From DATMFV01 sp964651005 (GTDB lineage Bacteria; Verrucomicrobiota; Verrucomicrobiia; Chthoniobacterales; Chthoniobacteraceae): 8,301 bases of DNA. The notes under the pieces were generated by a model. The model had not been told where the DNA came from and did no database searches. It saw only the letters and a program-made list of their open reading frames with translations. Positions 1 through 5,788 of the stretch are shown here, in pieces. The position numbers and the translations under genes are program-made. The stretch is taken from the NCBI GenBank assembly GCA_964651005.1, contig CAZYVL010000107.1, positions 1 to 8,301 on the forward strand. The letters run 5' to 3'. Numbering within the stretch: position 1 is the first letter of the stretch; every line of letters starts with the position of its first letter.

Positions 1-6
1 GGGGTT

Positions 7-462
7 ATGATTTTGGCTGGTTGGATGGCTTCATCCGTGTATTTTAAGGAATATGATGAAAAGGGGGTCGAAGAGAGATTTGAGAGCATTGCGTCAAGAC
101 CCGGTTCTGCCGAGCCTTTATTGAAGAAAATTGCCAGGCTGCAAGGCGATGTGGATGGATCTTTCGCGACGCATTACTATGCGCATGCCTTTTATGCGCT
201 TATTCGTAATCCGCGTCCATTCTACAAGGGTGCGGCTCAGGGAGATGGGTCGGTTGAATCCCTCATTGGAAAAGTCTTTTTTTGGGGGCCGGGATGCTAC
301 CGTGACTGGTATGGAAAGATGCCGGACCACTGGATTGAGGATGTGGAGCAAATTCCGAAACGGCTTCAAAATGTTTCCATCAAGGACGAAAGATTGCTGC
401 GAGAGTTTGATGCCTTCAGGCGGCGGATGGAGCAAGAAAATGAGCACACAGGTCAGCCATAG
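7..462 (+). CDS. Hypothetical protein, possibly 5'-partial
   Basis: I do not recognise this 151-residue product. The frame is open to the window edge (codons GGG and GTT precede the ATG), so the true start may lie outside; ATG at 7 and ATG at 25 are both possible and no Shine-Dalgarno can be judged. The first 13 residues are hydrophobic (MILAGWMASSVYF) and could be the end of a membrane anchor or signal segment. The rest is soluble, with many aromatic residues (Tyr/Phe/Trp clusters near residues 57-73 and 91-110) and a charged, probably helical C-terminus rich in Arg and Glu (about 124-147). It ends with TAG. Base composition is clearly less GC-rich than the genes to the right (24 of the first 60 bases are G or C). 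No catalytic motif is visible. It is taken as the coding frame because it is the longest uninterrupted one here; overlapping frames give low-complexity translations. Confidence 0.55.
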   Translation: MILAGWMASSVYFKEYDEKGVEERFESIASRPGSAEPLLKKIARLQGDVDGSFATHYYAHAFYALIRNPRPFYKGAAQGDGSVESLIGKVFFWGPGCYRDWYGKMPDHWIEDVEQIPKRLQNVSIKDERLLREFDAFRRRMEQENEHTGQP

Positions 463-528
463 GAAACGAATGCACGATCTACAAATGGATTCTTCCAAAG
501 CAAGGCATCAAATATCCATCCGCAGCAA

Positions 529-691
529 GGGAACCGCTGATTAAAGCGAGCTGAGCCGTAAGCTTGTCATTTTGGCGGCTTTCCCACCCGATTTTTCCTC
601 ACCTCTCTTCAGAGAGGCTGCGGAAAATCGGCTTGGAAATCCATCCAAACTGCCTGCGCTTTCATCTCGCTCCATTTAATCAGCGATTCCC
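529..691. repeat. 163-bp imperfect inverted-repeat element (MITE/REP-like candidate)
   Basis: The ends are GGGAACCGCTGATTAAA (529-545) and TTTAATCAGCGATTCCC (675-691), inverted copies matching at 16 of 17 positions. Going inward, further blocks of the two halves match in inverted order: GCGAG (546-550) with CTCGC (666-670), and CCGATTTTTCC (588-598) with GGAAAATCGG (622-631, one base bulged). The middle is a perfect short hairpin, CCTCTC-TTCA-GAGAGG (602-617). The whole segment could fold into one long interrupted stem. No convincing protein is encoded in it and no T-run follows it, so a simple terminator is unlikely. Its size, terminal repeats and intergenic position suit a non-autonomous mobile element (MITE) or a large palindromic repeat. 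No target-site duplication longer than AA is evident, and only one copy lies in the window, so mobility is inference. Confidence 0.6.
588..631. other. Central hairpin of the inverted-repeat element
   Basis: CCGATTTTTCC at 588-598 pairs with GGAAAATCGG at 622-631, with one T bulged. This encloses a second perfect stem, CCTCTC (602-607) with GAGAGG (612-617), around a TTCA loop. The two stems are separated by short unpaired segments (TCA and CTGC). On either strand this would make a stable RNA hairpin, but no U-tract follows, so I do not call it an intrinsic terminator. It would be the tip of the longer 529-691 fold. Confidence 0.6.
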
Positions 692-697
692 AAGGAG

Positions 698-994
698 TTG
701 CGGCGCTTTCTGATCGCTTTCGCGATCTTCGGGGTTGGTCTTTTGATTCCCGTGTTTTTTCTTCCCTATCTCGGTTCCCAGCTGACGCCGTTTGGCATGG
801 TGCCACTGGCCTTGCCGGGTGCTTATGCTCTTTCCGGCCTCGTTGAGTTTGTCACGGGCGTTTCGTTTTTCGAGCTGGCCGCCCAGTGGGATCAACTTGA
901 AGGATGGCAGAGGGGGATTTTGGGCACCTTTATCGTGCTGGGGATGGGTGCGGTCATCATCTGTGGGGTGGCTCTCGTATTGGCCTTTTTATGA
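698..994 (+). CDS. Small membrane protein, unknown function, TTG start
   Basis: The predicted product has 98 residues and I do not recognise the family. It begins with a basic MRRF followed by a hydrophobic helix (about residues 4-24). A moderately hydrophobic middle (33-60) and a short polar stretch (61-72, with Trp63 and Trp70) follow, then a strong C-terminal helix (73-98) that runs to the last residue. This suggests an inner-membrane protein with two, perhaps three, membrane segments. The start is uncertain. TTG at 698 gives a sensible N-terminus, but the purine-rich AAGGAG (692-697) abuts it with no spacer, so it is a poor ribosome site for that codon. The frame is open only back to 680, and the next in-frame ATG is inside the protein at residue 34. 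The gene lies directly against the inverted-repeat element, which may have replaced its original upstream region. It converges with the sugar kinase gene. Confidence 0.55.
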   Translation: MRRFLIAFAIFGVGLLIPVFFLPYLGSQLTPFGMVPLALPGAYALSGLVEFVTGVSFFELAAQWDQLEGWQRGILGTFIVLGMGAVIICGVALVLAFL

Positions 995-1012
995 AGGCGA
1001 CCACGACATCCA

Positions 1013-1064
1013 GCCCGGCTTCGCATCGAACGGGTCTCCGCCTTCGCTGAAGCTGGGCGGTTTT
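1013..1064 (+). terminator. Possible terminator after the small membrane gene
   Basis: GCCCGGCTTCG (1013-1023) can pair with TGAAGCTGGGC (1048-1058) in an 11-bp stem that includes two G-U pairs. TTTT at 1061-1064 follows after GG. The loop is long (24 nt) and the T-run short, so this is only a weak candidate. It is placed plausibly, between the stop codon at 994 and the convergent kinase gene. Confidence 0.25.
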
Positions 1065-1071
1065 GGTGGCT

Positions 1072-1093
1072 CGGGGGGCTCGGCTCGGCCCCG
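1072..1093 (-). terminator. Weak GC hairpin after the sugar kinase gene
   Basis: Just downstream of the kinase stop codon on the minus strand, GGGGC and GCCCC (1075-1079 and 1088-1092), or CGGGG and CCCCG in another register, can form a short GC-only stem. No T-tract follows on the minus strand, so intrinsic termination is doubtful. Confidence 0.15.
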
Positions 1094-1099
1094 CCACGT

Positions 1100-2614
1100 T
1101 TACCCCTCTTCCCCCAGCAGTTCCTCCAGTCGCTCCTGCTGGAGCCGGGATTCCCGGTAGAGCGCGGCGTTAAGCCGGTTGGGGCGCACTGGTTTATCCT
1201 GGCGCAGCGGGGCGATGGCCGTGCCGAGTTTCTCGGCGACGAACACCGCCGCCCCGCGCAGAGAGGCTTCCGGCTCGTCGCTCGGGTAAAGCGGCGCGTC
1301 GAGGATGTTGGCCAGCCGGGCGAGGGAGGCGGGCGACTTCAGGATGCCGCCGGAGACGATGAAGCGCGGGCGGGTTTGGGGCGGAGTTTGGCTTTGGGTG
1401 TGAGCCTGGGTTTCCTCGTGCTTTTCCGCCGTCAGCATCGCGGCGATCCGTGCGATCCGGTAGTAGACCGCCTCGGTCGTCGCCTGGAGCAGATCGAGCG
1501 CGGTGGTGCTCTGGGTCAAGCCGACGATGGCTCCCTGCATTGCGTCGTTCCAGGTGGGGGCGCGTTCGGCGGTCCAGAAGGGGAGGATCGTCAGCCCATG
1601 CTCGGGCCGGGCGCGCTCGCGCAGGGCTTGCTCAATGGCGGCGGGGTCTTCGGGGAGCTTCAGTTCCCGCAGGCACCAGGCGTGCAGGTTGCCCGCGTTG
1701 CTCACCGCCCCGCCGACAAGAAACCGCTCCGCGTCCACCCGGTAGCAAAACAGGCCAAAAGGAGCGCGAGCGCGGACATGCGTTTGGCTCCCCGCCTTCA
1801 TCACGCGAAGCGCGGCGCTCGTGCCGACGTTGATCGCGGCGAGGCCGGGCCGGGTCGCGCCGCAGCCGAGGTTGCCCGCCGCGCCGTCGCCGATGGCGGG
1901 GAACCATGGCGCTTCCGCCAGCTCGGGAAAGCGCGAGGCCCACTCGGGGAGGAGCCGCGTCGGCGTCTCGCCGAGCGCGCCGAGTTGCTCCGGGGTGACC
2001 TCGCAACGCTCCAGCAGCGCGGGCACCCACGCGAGCTTGCTCGGGTTGAAAAGCCCGGTGCCGGTGGCCATCCCGTAGGCGCACGGCGCCTCGCCGCAAA
2101 ACTCGCGCTGGAGCCATTCCGCCGGGGAGACCCATTGACGCACTTTTTTGAAGAGCGAAGGCCGCGTCCGCCGCAGCCACACCAGCTTGGCGGGCCAAAA
2201 CGAGGCGCGCAGCATACAGCCGGTGCGCGCGTGGGTGTCGCGCTCGTCGAACTCCCGGCGCAGCGCCGCCGCATCCTCCCGGCAGCGGGAATCCGCCCAG
2301 GTGATGACCGGCGTTATGGCGGTGTTGCCCTCCGCGATGCCGACAAAGCTGTGCCAGAAACACGAAACGCCGATGCCGACGATGCGCGCTTTTGCCAGCT
2401 CCCGGTCGCCCCGCAGGGCGCGCATCGTCGCTTCTAGGGCGTGGAGCGTCGCTTCGCGCAGCAGGGCGGGGGAGAGCGTCGCGCCGCCGTCCGGGGTGGT
2501 GTGCAGCGGGTAGCCCTCCCGGGCGGTGGTCTGGACGAGGCGTTGCGCCTCCGCCGTGAAGAACGCGGTGCGCAGCGAGGAGGTGCCGAAGTCAAAGGCG
2601 AGGATCAGATCCAT
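1100..2614 (-). CDS. FGGY-family carbohydrate kinase, probably gluconokinase-like
   Basis: This 504-residue protein has the usual length for an FGGY kinase, which transfers phosphate from ATP to a sugar or polyol in the cytoplasm. The N-terminal nucleotide-binding strand DFGTSSLR is at 8-15. GVSCFWHSF (82-90) and ITWADSR (104-110) resemble the substrate-side motifs of gluconokinases, as does RTGCMLRASFWPAKLVWL (130-147). The probable catalytic base is Asp243 in IGDGAAGNLG (241-250), followed by the ATP-site motif INVGTSAALR (261-270). The C-terminal domain has WTAERAPTWN (347-356), SGGILKSP (421-428) and a final Gly-Ala-Ala helix (454-456). The substrate is inferred; xylulose or another sugar acid is possible. 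Residues 397-416 are a Gln/Thr/His/Pro-rich insertion unlike the rest. The ATG at 2614 has no clear Shine-Dalgarno sequence but leads straight into the conserved first strand. The YceI-type gene lies 55 nt upstream on the same strand, so they may be co-transcribed. Confidence 0.8.
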   Translation of the reverse strand: MDLILAFDFGTSSLRTAFFTAEAQRLVQTTAREGYPLHTTPDGGATLSPALLREATLHALEATMRALRGDRELAKARIVGIGVSCFWHSFVGIAEGNTAITPVITWADSRCREDAAALRREFDERDTHARTGCMLRASFWPAKLVWLRRTRPSLFKKVRQWVSPAEWLQREFCGEAPCAYGMATGTGLFNPSKLAWVPALLERCEVTPEQLGALGETPTRLLPEWASRFPELAEAPWFPAIGDGAAGNLGCGATRPGLAAINVGTSAALRVMKAGSQTHVRARAPFGLFCYRVDAERFLVGGAVSNAGNLHAWCLRELKLPEDPAAIEQALRERARPEHGLTILPFWTAERAPTWNDAMQGAIVGLTQSTTALDLLQATTEAVYYRIARIAAMLTAEKHEETQAHTQSQTPPQTRPRFIVSGGILKSPASLARLANILDAPLYPSDEPEASLRGAAVFVAEKLGTAIAPLRQDKPVRPNRLNAALYRESRLQQERLEELLGEEG

Positions 2615-2618
2615 GACA

Positions 2619-2658
2619 AAAGGCGAACCGCCGCACGAAAGGCGAACTGTCGCGACAG
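2619..2658. promoter_or_regulatory. Direct repeat plus 12-bp palindrome upstream of the sugar kinase
   Basis: In the 55-nt gap before the kinase start, AAAGGCGAAC occurs twice (2619-2628 and 2638-2647, 19 bp apart). The second copy shares its last base with a perfect palindrome, CTGTCGCGACAG (2647-2658). Repeats and a palindrome this close to a start codon could be an operator. The palindrome could also act as a small RNA stem between the two genes. No regulator is encoded nearby, and its function is unknown. Confidence 0.3.
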
Positions 2659-2669
2659 ACCGCCCTCCG

Positions 2670-3293
2670 CTATGGTTTCGGAGCTTCGGCGGGCTTCTGG
2701 ATTGCTTCGACCTCCAGATTCACGGTCACTTCGTCCCCGACGAGCGCGGTCCCCTCGATGAGTTTGTTCCAGGTCAGGCCAAATTCGCTCCGCTTGAGCG
2801 TCGTGGTGGCCTCGAAGCCGCCGCGGATTTCACCCTGCGGCCCCGGCCCCTTGCCGAGGAACTGGACCTTCAGCGGCACCTCTTTGGTCACGCCGTGGAT
2901 CGTCAGGTCGCCGATGACGTCGGCGGTATCCTTGCCGGTCTGTTTCACGCTCTTGCTGACAAAGGTGAGGGCGGGGTACTTTTCCACGTCGAAGAAGTCG
3001 GGCGTCTTCAGGTGCGCGTCGCGCTTTGCATTCGAGGTGTTGATGCTCGCGGCCCCGATGCTGACGCGAACTGTGGAGGACCCGGGCCTTTCCGGGTCAA
3101 GGACCACGATGCCTTTCACCGTGTCGAAGCGCCCCGTGACGAACGAGAAAAGATGCTTGATCTTGAAACCGATGCTTGAGTGGACCGGATCGATCTCGTA
3201 AGTCTCTGGCGCGGCAGAAGCCGGAGCCTGGAAAACGAGAAGGGCTGACGCCGCCGCGCAGATCGCCAGAGGGAGGAGTTTTCCGCGTTTCAT
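2670..3293 (-). CDS. yceI: YceI-family secreted lipid-binding protein
   Basis: This 207-residue precursor belongs to the YceI family, periplasmic or secreted eight-stranded barrels that bind isoprenoid-type lipids; in several bacteria they are linked to stress, but the physiological ligand here is unknown. A Sec signal peptide is clear: basic MKRGK, a hydrophobic core (6-21) and a likely cleavage after ASA at residue 27. The mature start YEIDPVHSSIGFKIKHL (32-48) is the family hallmark. It is followed by INTSNAKRDAHLKTPDFFD (84-102), YPALTFVS (106-113), DLTIHGVTKEVPL (129-141) and the barrel closing around 183-198. The tail is short and Pro/Ala-rich. ATG at 3293 was chosen because it begins the signal peptide and has AAGG (3306-3303) nine bases upstream; GTG at 3302 would add three residues. 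The same frame extends further upstream but without coding character. The kinase gene follows 55 nt downstream. Confidence 0.9.
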   Translation of the reverse strand: MKRGKLLPLAICAAASALLVFQAPASAAPETYEIDPVHSSIGFKIKHLFSFVTGRFDTVKGIVVLDPERPGSSTVRVSIGAASINTSNAKRDAHLKTPDFFDVEKYPALTFVSKSVKQTGKDTADVIGDLTIHGVTKEVPLKVQFLGKGPGPQGEIRGGFEATTTLKRSEFGLTWNKLIEGTALVGDEVTVNLEVEAIQKPAEAPKP

Positions 3294-3426
3294 GGTCTTC
3301 ACCCTTAAGCGGAAATGCGGCAAAACGCGAACCAAAACCAGCTTTTCCTCCGCCGCCCTCCACAGCCCCCAGCACTCCCAGCGCCTCCGACAAGCCCCAT
3401 CGCCGCCGCCCCCGTTCTTCACCAAA
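3294..3426. other. Divergent intergenic region
   Basis: These 133 bases separate the starts of the YceI gene (minus) and the M50 protease gene (plus) and must hold or lie near both promoters. The plus-strand side is C-rich and pyrimidine-rich. I find no convincing -35/-10 pair on either strand, and no purine-rich ribosome site before the protease ATG. Confidence 0.4.
3303..3306 (-). promoter_or_regulatory. Ribosome binding site of the YceI gene
   Basis: On the minus strand AAGG, within AAGGGTG, lies nine bases before the ATG ending at 3293. This is a normal spacing and supports that start over the GTG at 3302, which would overlap the site. Confidence 0.5.
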
Positions 3427-4332
3427 ATGGCCCCTGTTTCGCGGAATTCCATCCGGCTCTTCAACGCATTCGGTATCACGGTTTTTCTCCACTGGTCGTG
3501 GTTCCTCGTGGCGGCCTGGCAGCTCGACCGGCGCACGGGCGGGGCTACCGGGGCCGACCCGCTTTTTTGGGCTGCGGCGGAGTATCTCGGGCTTTTCGCG
3601 CTGGTGTTGATGCATGAGTTCGGGCACTCGCTGGCTTGTCGCCAGGTCGGGGGGACGGCTCGGGAGATCATCCTCTGGCCGCTGGGTGGCGTCGCCTATG
3701 TGAACCCGCCGCCCCGCCCGGGCGCGGTCCTCTGGAGCATCGCGGCGGGGCCGCTGGTCAACGCCGTGCTGGTGCCAGTCTTCATGGGGGTGCTCGCGCT
3801 GGCGCGGTGGGCCGACTGGCCCGCGACCGCTCCGGCCACCTTCGGCCTCCTGAGGCAGCTCGGGACGATCAACCTCGTCCTGCTGATTTTCAACATGCTG
3901 CCGGTTTACCCGCTCGATGGCGGGCAGATCTTGCGCTCGGTCCTCTGGTTCTTCCTTGGCCGTTCCCGCAGCCTGATGGTCGCCAGCCTGATCGGCGTCG
4001 CCGGGGCCGCCGCAGGGGCTGCCTGGGCTTTGTGGAAGGGGGAGATCTGGCTCGTGCTGCTCGCCGGGTTCGCGCTGACGCGCTCCTGGAGCGGGCTGCG
4101 GCATGCCCGCTCGCTGGCGCGGATCGAGATCGCGCCGCGGCACGACGGCTACCGGTGCCCCGCCTGCCAGGCGCAGCCGATCCGTGCTTGCGTCTGGATG
4201 TGCGGAGAGTGCCGGGAGGCGTTCGACCCGTTCGAGAGCGAAGCCACATGCCCCGGCTGCGGGAATGCCCACCCGACCACGATCTGCCCGGAGTGCGGGG
4301 AGGTGCGTCCGTTCGGGCAGTGGAGGGCTTGA
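3427..4332 (+). CDS. Site-2 protease family (M50) membrane metalloprotease with zinc-ribbon-like tail
   Basis: The predicted product has 301 residues. It carries the M50 zinc site: HEFGH at 63-67, preceded by a membrane helix, and NMLPVYPLDGG (156-166), where Asp164 should be the third zinc ligand. The early HWSWFLVA (22-29) is also typical. About six hydrophobic segments are visible (roughly 10-31, 47-62, 99-125, 145-160, 184-203 and 206-219), so it sits in the inner membrane. Such enzymes cut substrates within the membrane, often anti-sigma factors or other regulators; no such partner is encoded here. The last 60 residues are soluble and cysteine-rich, with CxxC pairs at 244/247, 259/262, 275/278 and 287/290, suggesting two zinc ribbons. 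ATG 3427 was chosen because upstream residues in this frame are low-complexity Ser/Pro/Arg and would overlap the divergent YceI start. No Shine-Dalgarno is evident. Neither a CBS nor a PDZ domain is seen. Confidence 0.85.
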   Translation: MAPVSRNSIRLFNAFGITVFLHWSWFLVAAWQLDRRTGGATGADPLFWAAAEYLGLFALVLMHEFGHSLACRQVGGTAREIILWPLGGVAYVNPPPRPGAVLWSIAAGPLVNAVLVPVFMGVLALARWADWPATAPATFGLLRQLGTINLVLLIFNMLPVYPLDGGQILRSVLWFFLGRSRSLMVASLIGVAGAAAGAAWALWKGEIWLVLLAGFALTRSWSGLRHARSLARIEIAPRHDGYRCPACQAQPIRACVWMCGECREAFDPFESEATCPGCGNAHPTTICPECGEVRPFGQWRA

Positions 4333-4348
4333 GGAGAGGCGCTCCCGA

Positions 4349-5722
4349 CTACCCCTTTTTCTGCTCTTGCGCTTGCTGCGCCTGGGCCTCGTGGAGCGCG
4401 CGCCAATACTCCAGCCGTTCCTTCACGCGCCGTTCCAGGCCGTTTTCCGTGGGCCGGTAATAGACTCTTCCCTCCGGCAGATATGCCTGAGGGACGTAGC
4501 CGCCTTCGTAGTCGTGGGCGTAGAGGTATCCTTCCCCGTGGCCCAGGGCGGCGGAGCCTTTGTAGCTCGCGCTGCGGAGCGCGCGGGGGACCGCGAGCGT
4601 GACGCCGTTTTTCACATCGGCGAGCGCCGCGTCGATGGCGGCGTAGGCGCGGTTGCTCTTCGGGGCCGTGGCGACGTAGACGGCGGCGTGGGCGAGGGGA
4701 ATGCGCGCCTCCGGCATGCCGATGAACTCCACGGCCTGCTGCGCCGCCACCGCGAGGATGAGCGCCTGCGGGTCGGCCATGCCGACATCTTCGCTCGCGC
4801 AGATCACGATGCGCCGCGCGATGAAGCGGATGTCTTCCCCCGCGTAGAGCATCTTTGCCAGCCAGTAGATGGCCGCGTCCGGGTCGCTGCCGCGCATGCT
4901 CTTGATGAAGGCGCTGATCGTGTCGTGATGCTGGTCGCCATCGGCATCGTACACCACCGCCTTGCGCTGGATGCTCTCTTCGGCAACGGCCTTTGTAAAC
5001 CGCACGACGCCCGAGGCATCCGGCGGCGTGGTCAGCACGCCGACCTCCAGCGCGTTGAGCGCCTTGCGCGCGTCGCCGTCGCTGGCGGCGGCCAGATGCG
5101 CCAGCGCTTCCTCCTCTGCCACGACCTGGTGCCGCCCCAGCCCGCGTTCCAGATCGGCGAGCGCGCGCTTCATGAGTTCGCAAAGCGCCTCGGGCCGGAT
5201 CGGCTCCAGTTGAAATACCTGCGAGCGCGAGACCAGCGGGCTATTTACGTAGAAAAACGGGTTGTGCGTCGTCGCGCCGATGAGCCGCAAAACGCCGCTC
5301 TCCACATCCGGCAGGAGAATATCCTGCTGCGATTTGTTGAAGCGGTGGATCTCATCGACGAAGAGGATCGTCCGCTGGCCGGAGGTCTGGAGCCGGTTGG
5401 CCGCGGCGGCGGCGACCCGGCGAATGTCGGCCACGCTGCTCTCCACCCCGCTGAGCCGCTCGAACTTCGAGCTTGTGGAGCGCGCGATGACTTGGGCGAG
5501 ACTCGTCTTCCCGACGCCGGGCGGGCCGTAGAGGAGGATCGAGGAGATGCGGTCGGCCTCAATCGCGCGGCGCAGCAGTTTGCCCGGGCCGAGGAGGTGC
5601 TCCTGGCCGATCACCTCGTCGAGCGATTCCGGGCGCATTCGGGCGGCCAGCGGCGCGGATGCGGGGGGCGCGGAGGGGGTTCCCCCGGCGGCGGGGCCGG
5701 TGCTTTCGAAGAGGTCTGCCAT
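4349..5722 (-). CDS. rarA: Replication-associated recombination protein A (RarA/MgsA), AAA+ ATPase
   Basis: The 457-residue product matches the RarA/MgsA/WRNIP1 family in length and order of motifs. These tetrameric AAA+ ATPases act at stalled replication forks and single-stranded DNA. The family start PLAARMRPESLDEVIGQEHLL spans 24-44. Walker A is GPPGVGKTS (66-74) and Walker B is ILFVDEIHRFNK (119-130). Sensor 1 is GATTHNPFF (149-157), a probable arginine finger is R166 in VSRSQ, and sensor 2 is GDARKALNALE (216-226). The C-terminal tetramerisation domain contains SAFIKSMRGSDPDAAIYWLA (270-289) and ends with the family hallmark AHDYEGGYVPQAYLP (402-416). Residues 8-23 are a Pro/Ala/Ser linker and the last dozen residues are Gln/Ala-rich. 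ATG 5722 is preferred to an in-frame TTG at 5746, which adds eight unconserved residues. It converges with the M50 gene, ending 16 nt away. A possible promoter lies at the end of the upstream U32 gene. Confidence 0.95.
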   Translation of the reverse strand: MADLFESTGPAAGGTPSAPPASAPLAARMRPESLDEVIGQEHLLGPGKLLRRAIEADRISSILLYGPPGVGKTSLAQVIARSTSSKFERLSGVESSVADIRRVAAAAANRLQTSGQRTILFVDEIHRFNKSQQDILLPDVESGVLRLIGATTHNPFFYVNSPLVSRSQVFQLEPIRPEALCELMKRALADLERGLGRHQVVAEEEALAHLAAASDGDARKALNALEVGVLTTPPDASGVVRFTKAVAEESIQRKAVVYDADGDQHHDTISAFIKSMRGSDPDAAIYWLAKMLYAGEDIRFIARRIVICASEDVGMADPQALILAVAAQQAVEFIGMPEARIPLAHAAVYVATAPKSNRAYAAIDAALADVKNGVTLAVPRALRSASYKGSAALGHGEGYLYAHDYEGGYVPQAYLPEGRVYYRPTENGLERRVKERLEYWRALHEAQAQQAQEQKKG

Positions 5723-5783
5723 GCTGGAAAATAACCCCAATTTCAAAACCCGGGCGAGGGGATTTGCACGGGTGCGGGTTCCA
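5723..5783. other. Gap between the U32 gene and rarA
   Basis: These 61 bases separate the U32 stop codon from the rarA ATG on the minus strand. No terminator hairpin with a T-run is visible. A TATAAT overlaps the upstream stop codon. The spacing allows either read-through as an operon or a separate rarA promoter. Confidence 0.4.
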
Positions 5784-5788
5784 TTATA
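5783..5788 (-). promoter_or_regulatory. Candidate -10 box (TATAAT) for rarA
   Basis: The minus strand reads GGGTATAATGG here, an exact consensus -10 hexamer in otherwise GC-rich DNA, about 60 bases before the rarA ATG. Its TAA is also the stop codon of the U32 gene. No TTGACA-like -35 is found at 16-18 bases spacing and the extended TGn is absent, so it may be chance. Confidence 0.3.

Noticed and set aside
118..544. Open frames on both strands overlapping the first ORF (118-498 minus, 131-544 plus)
   Set aside because: Their translations lack any family feature. They overlap the better frame at 7-462 and run partly into the inverted-repeat element, so they look like chance frames.
609..895. 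Minus-strand frames over the inverted repeat and the small membrane gene (609-806, 680-895)
   Set aside because: They are made of charged low-complexity residues, are antisense to a clear membrane-protein pattern, and one ends inside the repeat arm. The short repeat-derived tail is noted as a check, not as a gene.
1376..2437. Long plus-strand frame antisense to the sugar kinase (353 codons)
   Set aside because: It is a typical Arg/Gly/Ala-rich shadow in GC-rich DNA, opposite a well-conserved FGGY kinase.
3292..3426. Upstream extension of the M50 protease to an ATG at 3292
   Set aside because: The extra 45 residues are Ser/Pro/Arg-rich low complexity and would overlap the divergent YceI start codon.
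3294..3671. Upstream extension of the YceI frame (126 extra codons)
   Set aside because: It would bury the signal peptide inside the protein and overlap the M50 gene. The ATG at 3293 has a ribosome site.
4333..4360. Terminator between the convergent M50 and rarA genes
   Set aside because: Only a four-base GGAG/CTCC stem is available, and the T-run at 4356-4360 is 11 bases away and encodes lysines of RarA. There is not enough to call it.
4103..5734. 543-codon plus-strand frame across the M50 end and antisense to rarA
   Set aside because: It has no recognisable domain and is Arg/Gly/Ala-rich throughout. RarA on the opposite strand carries every family motif.
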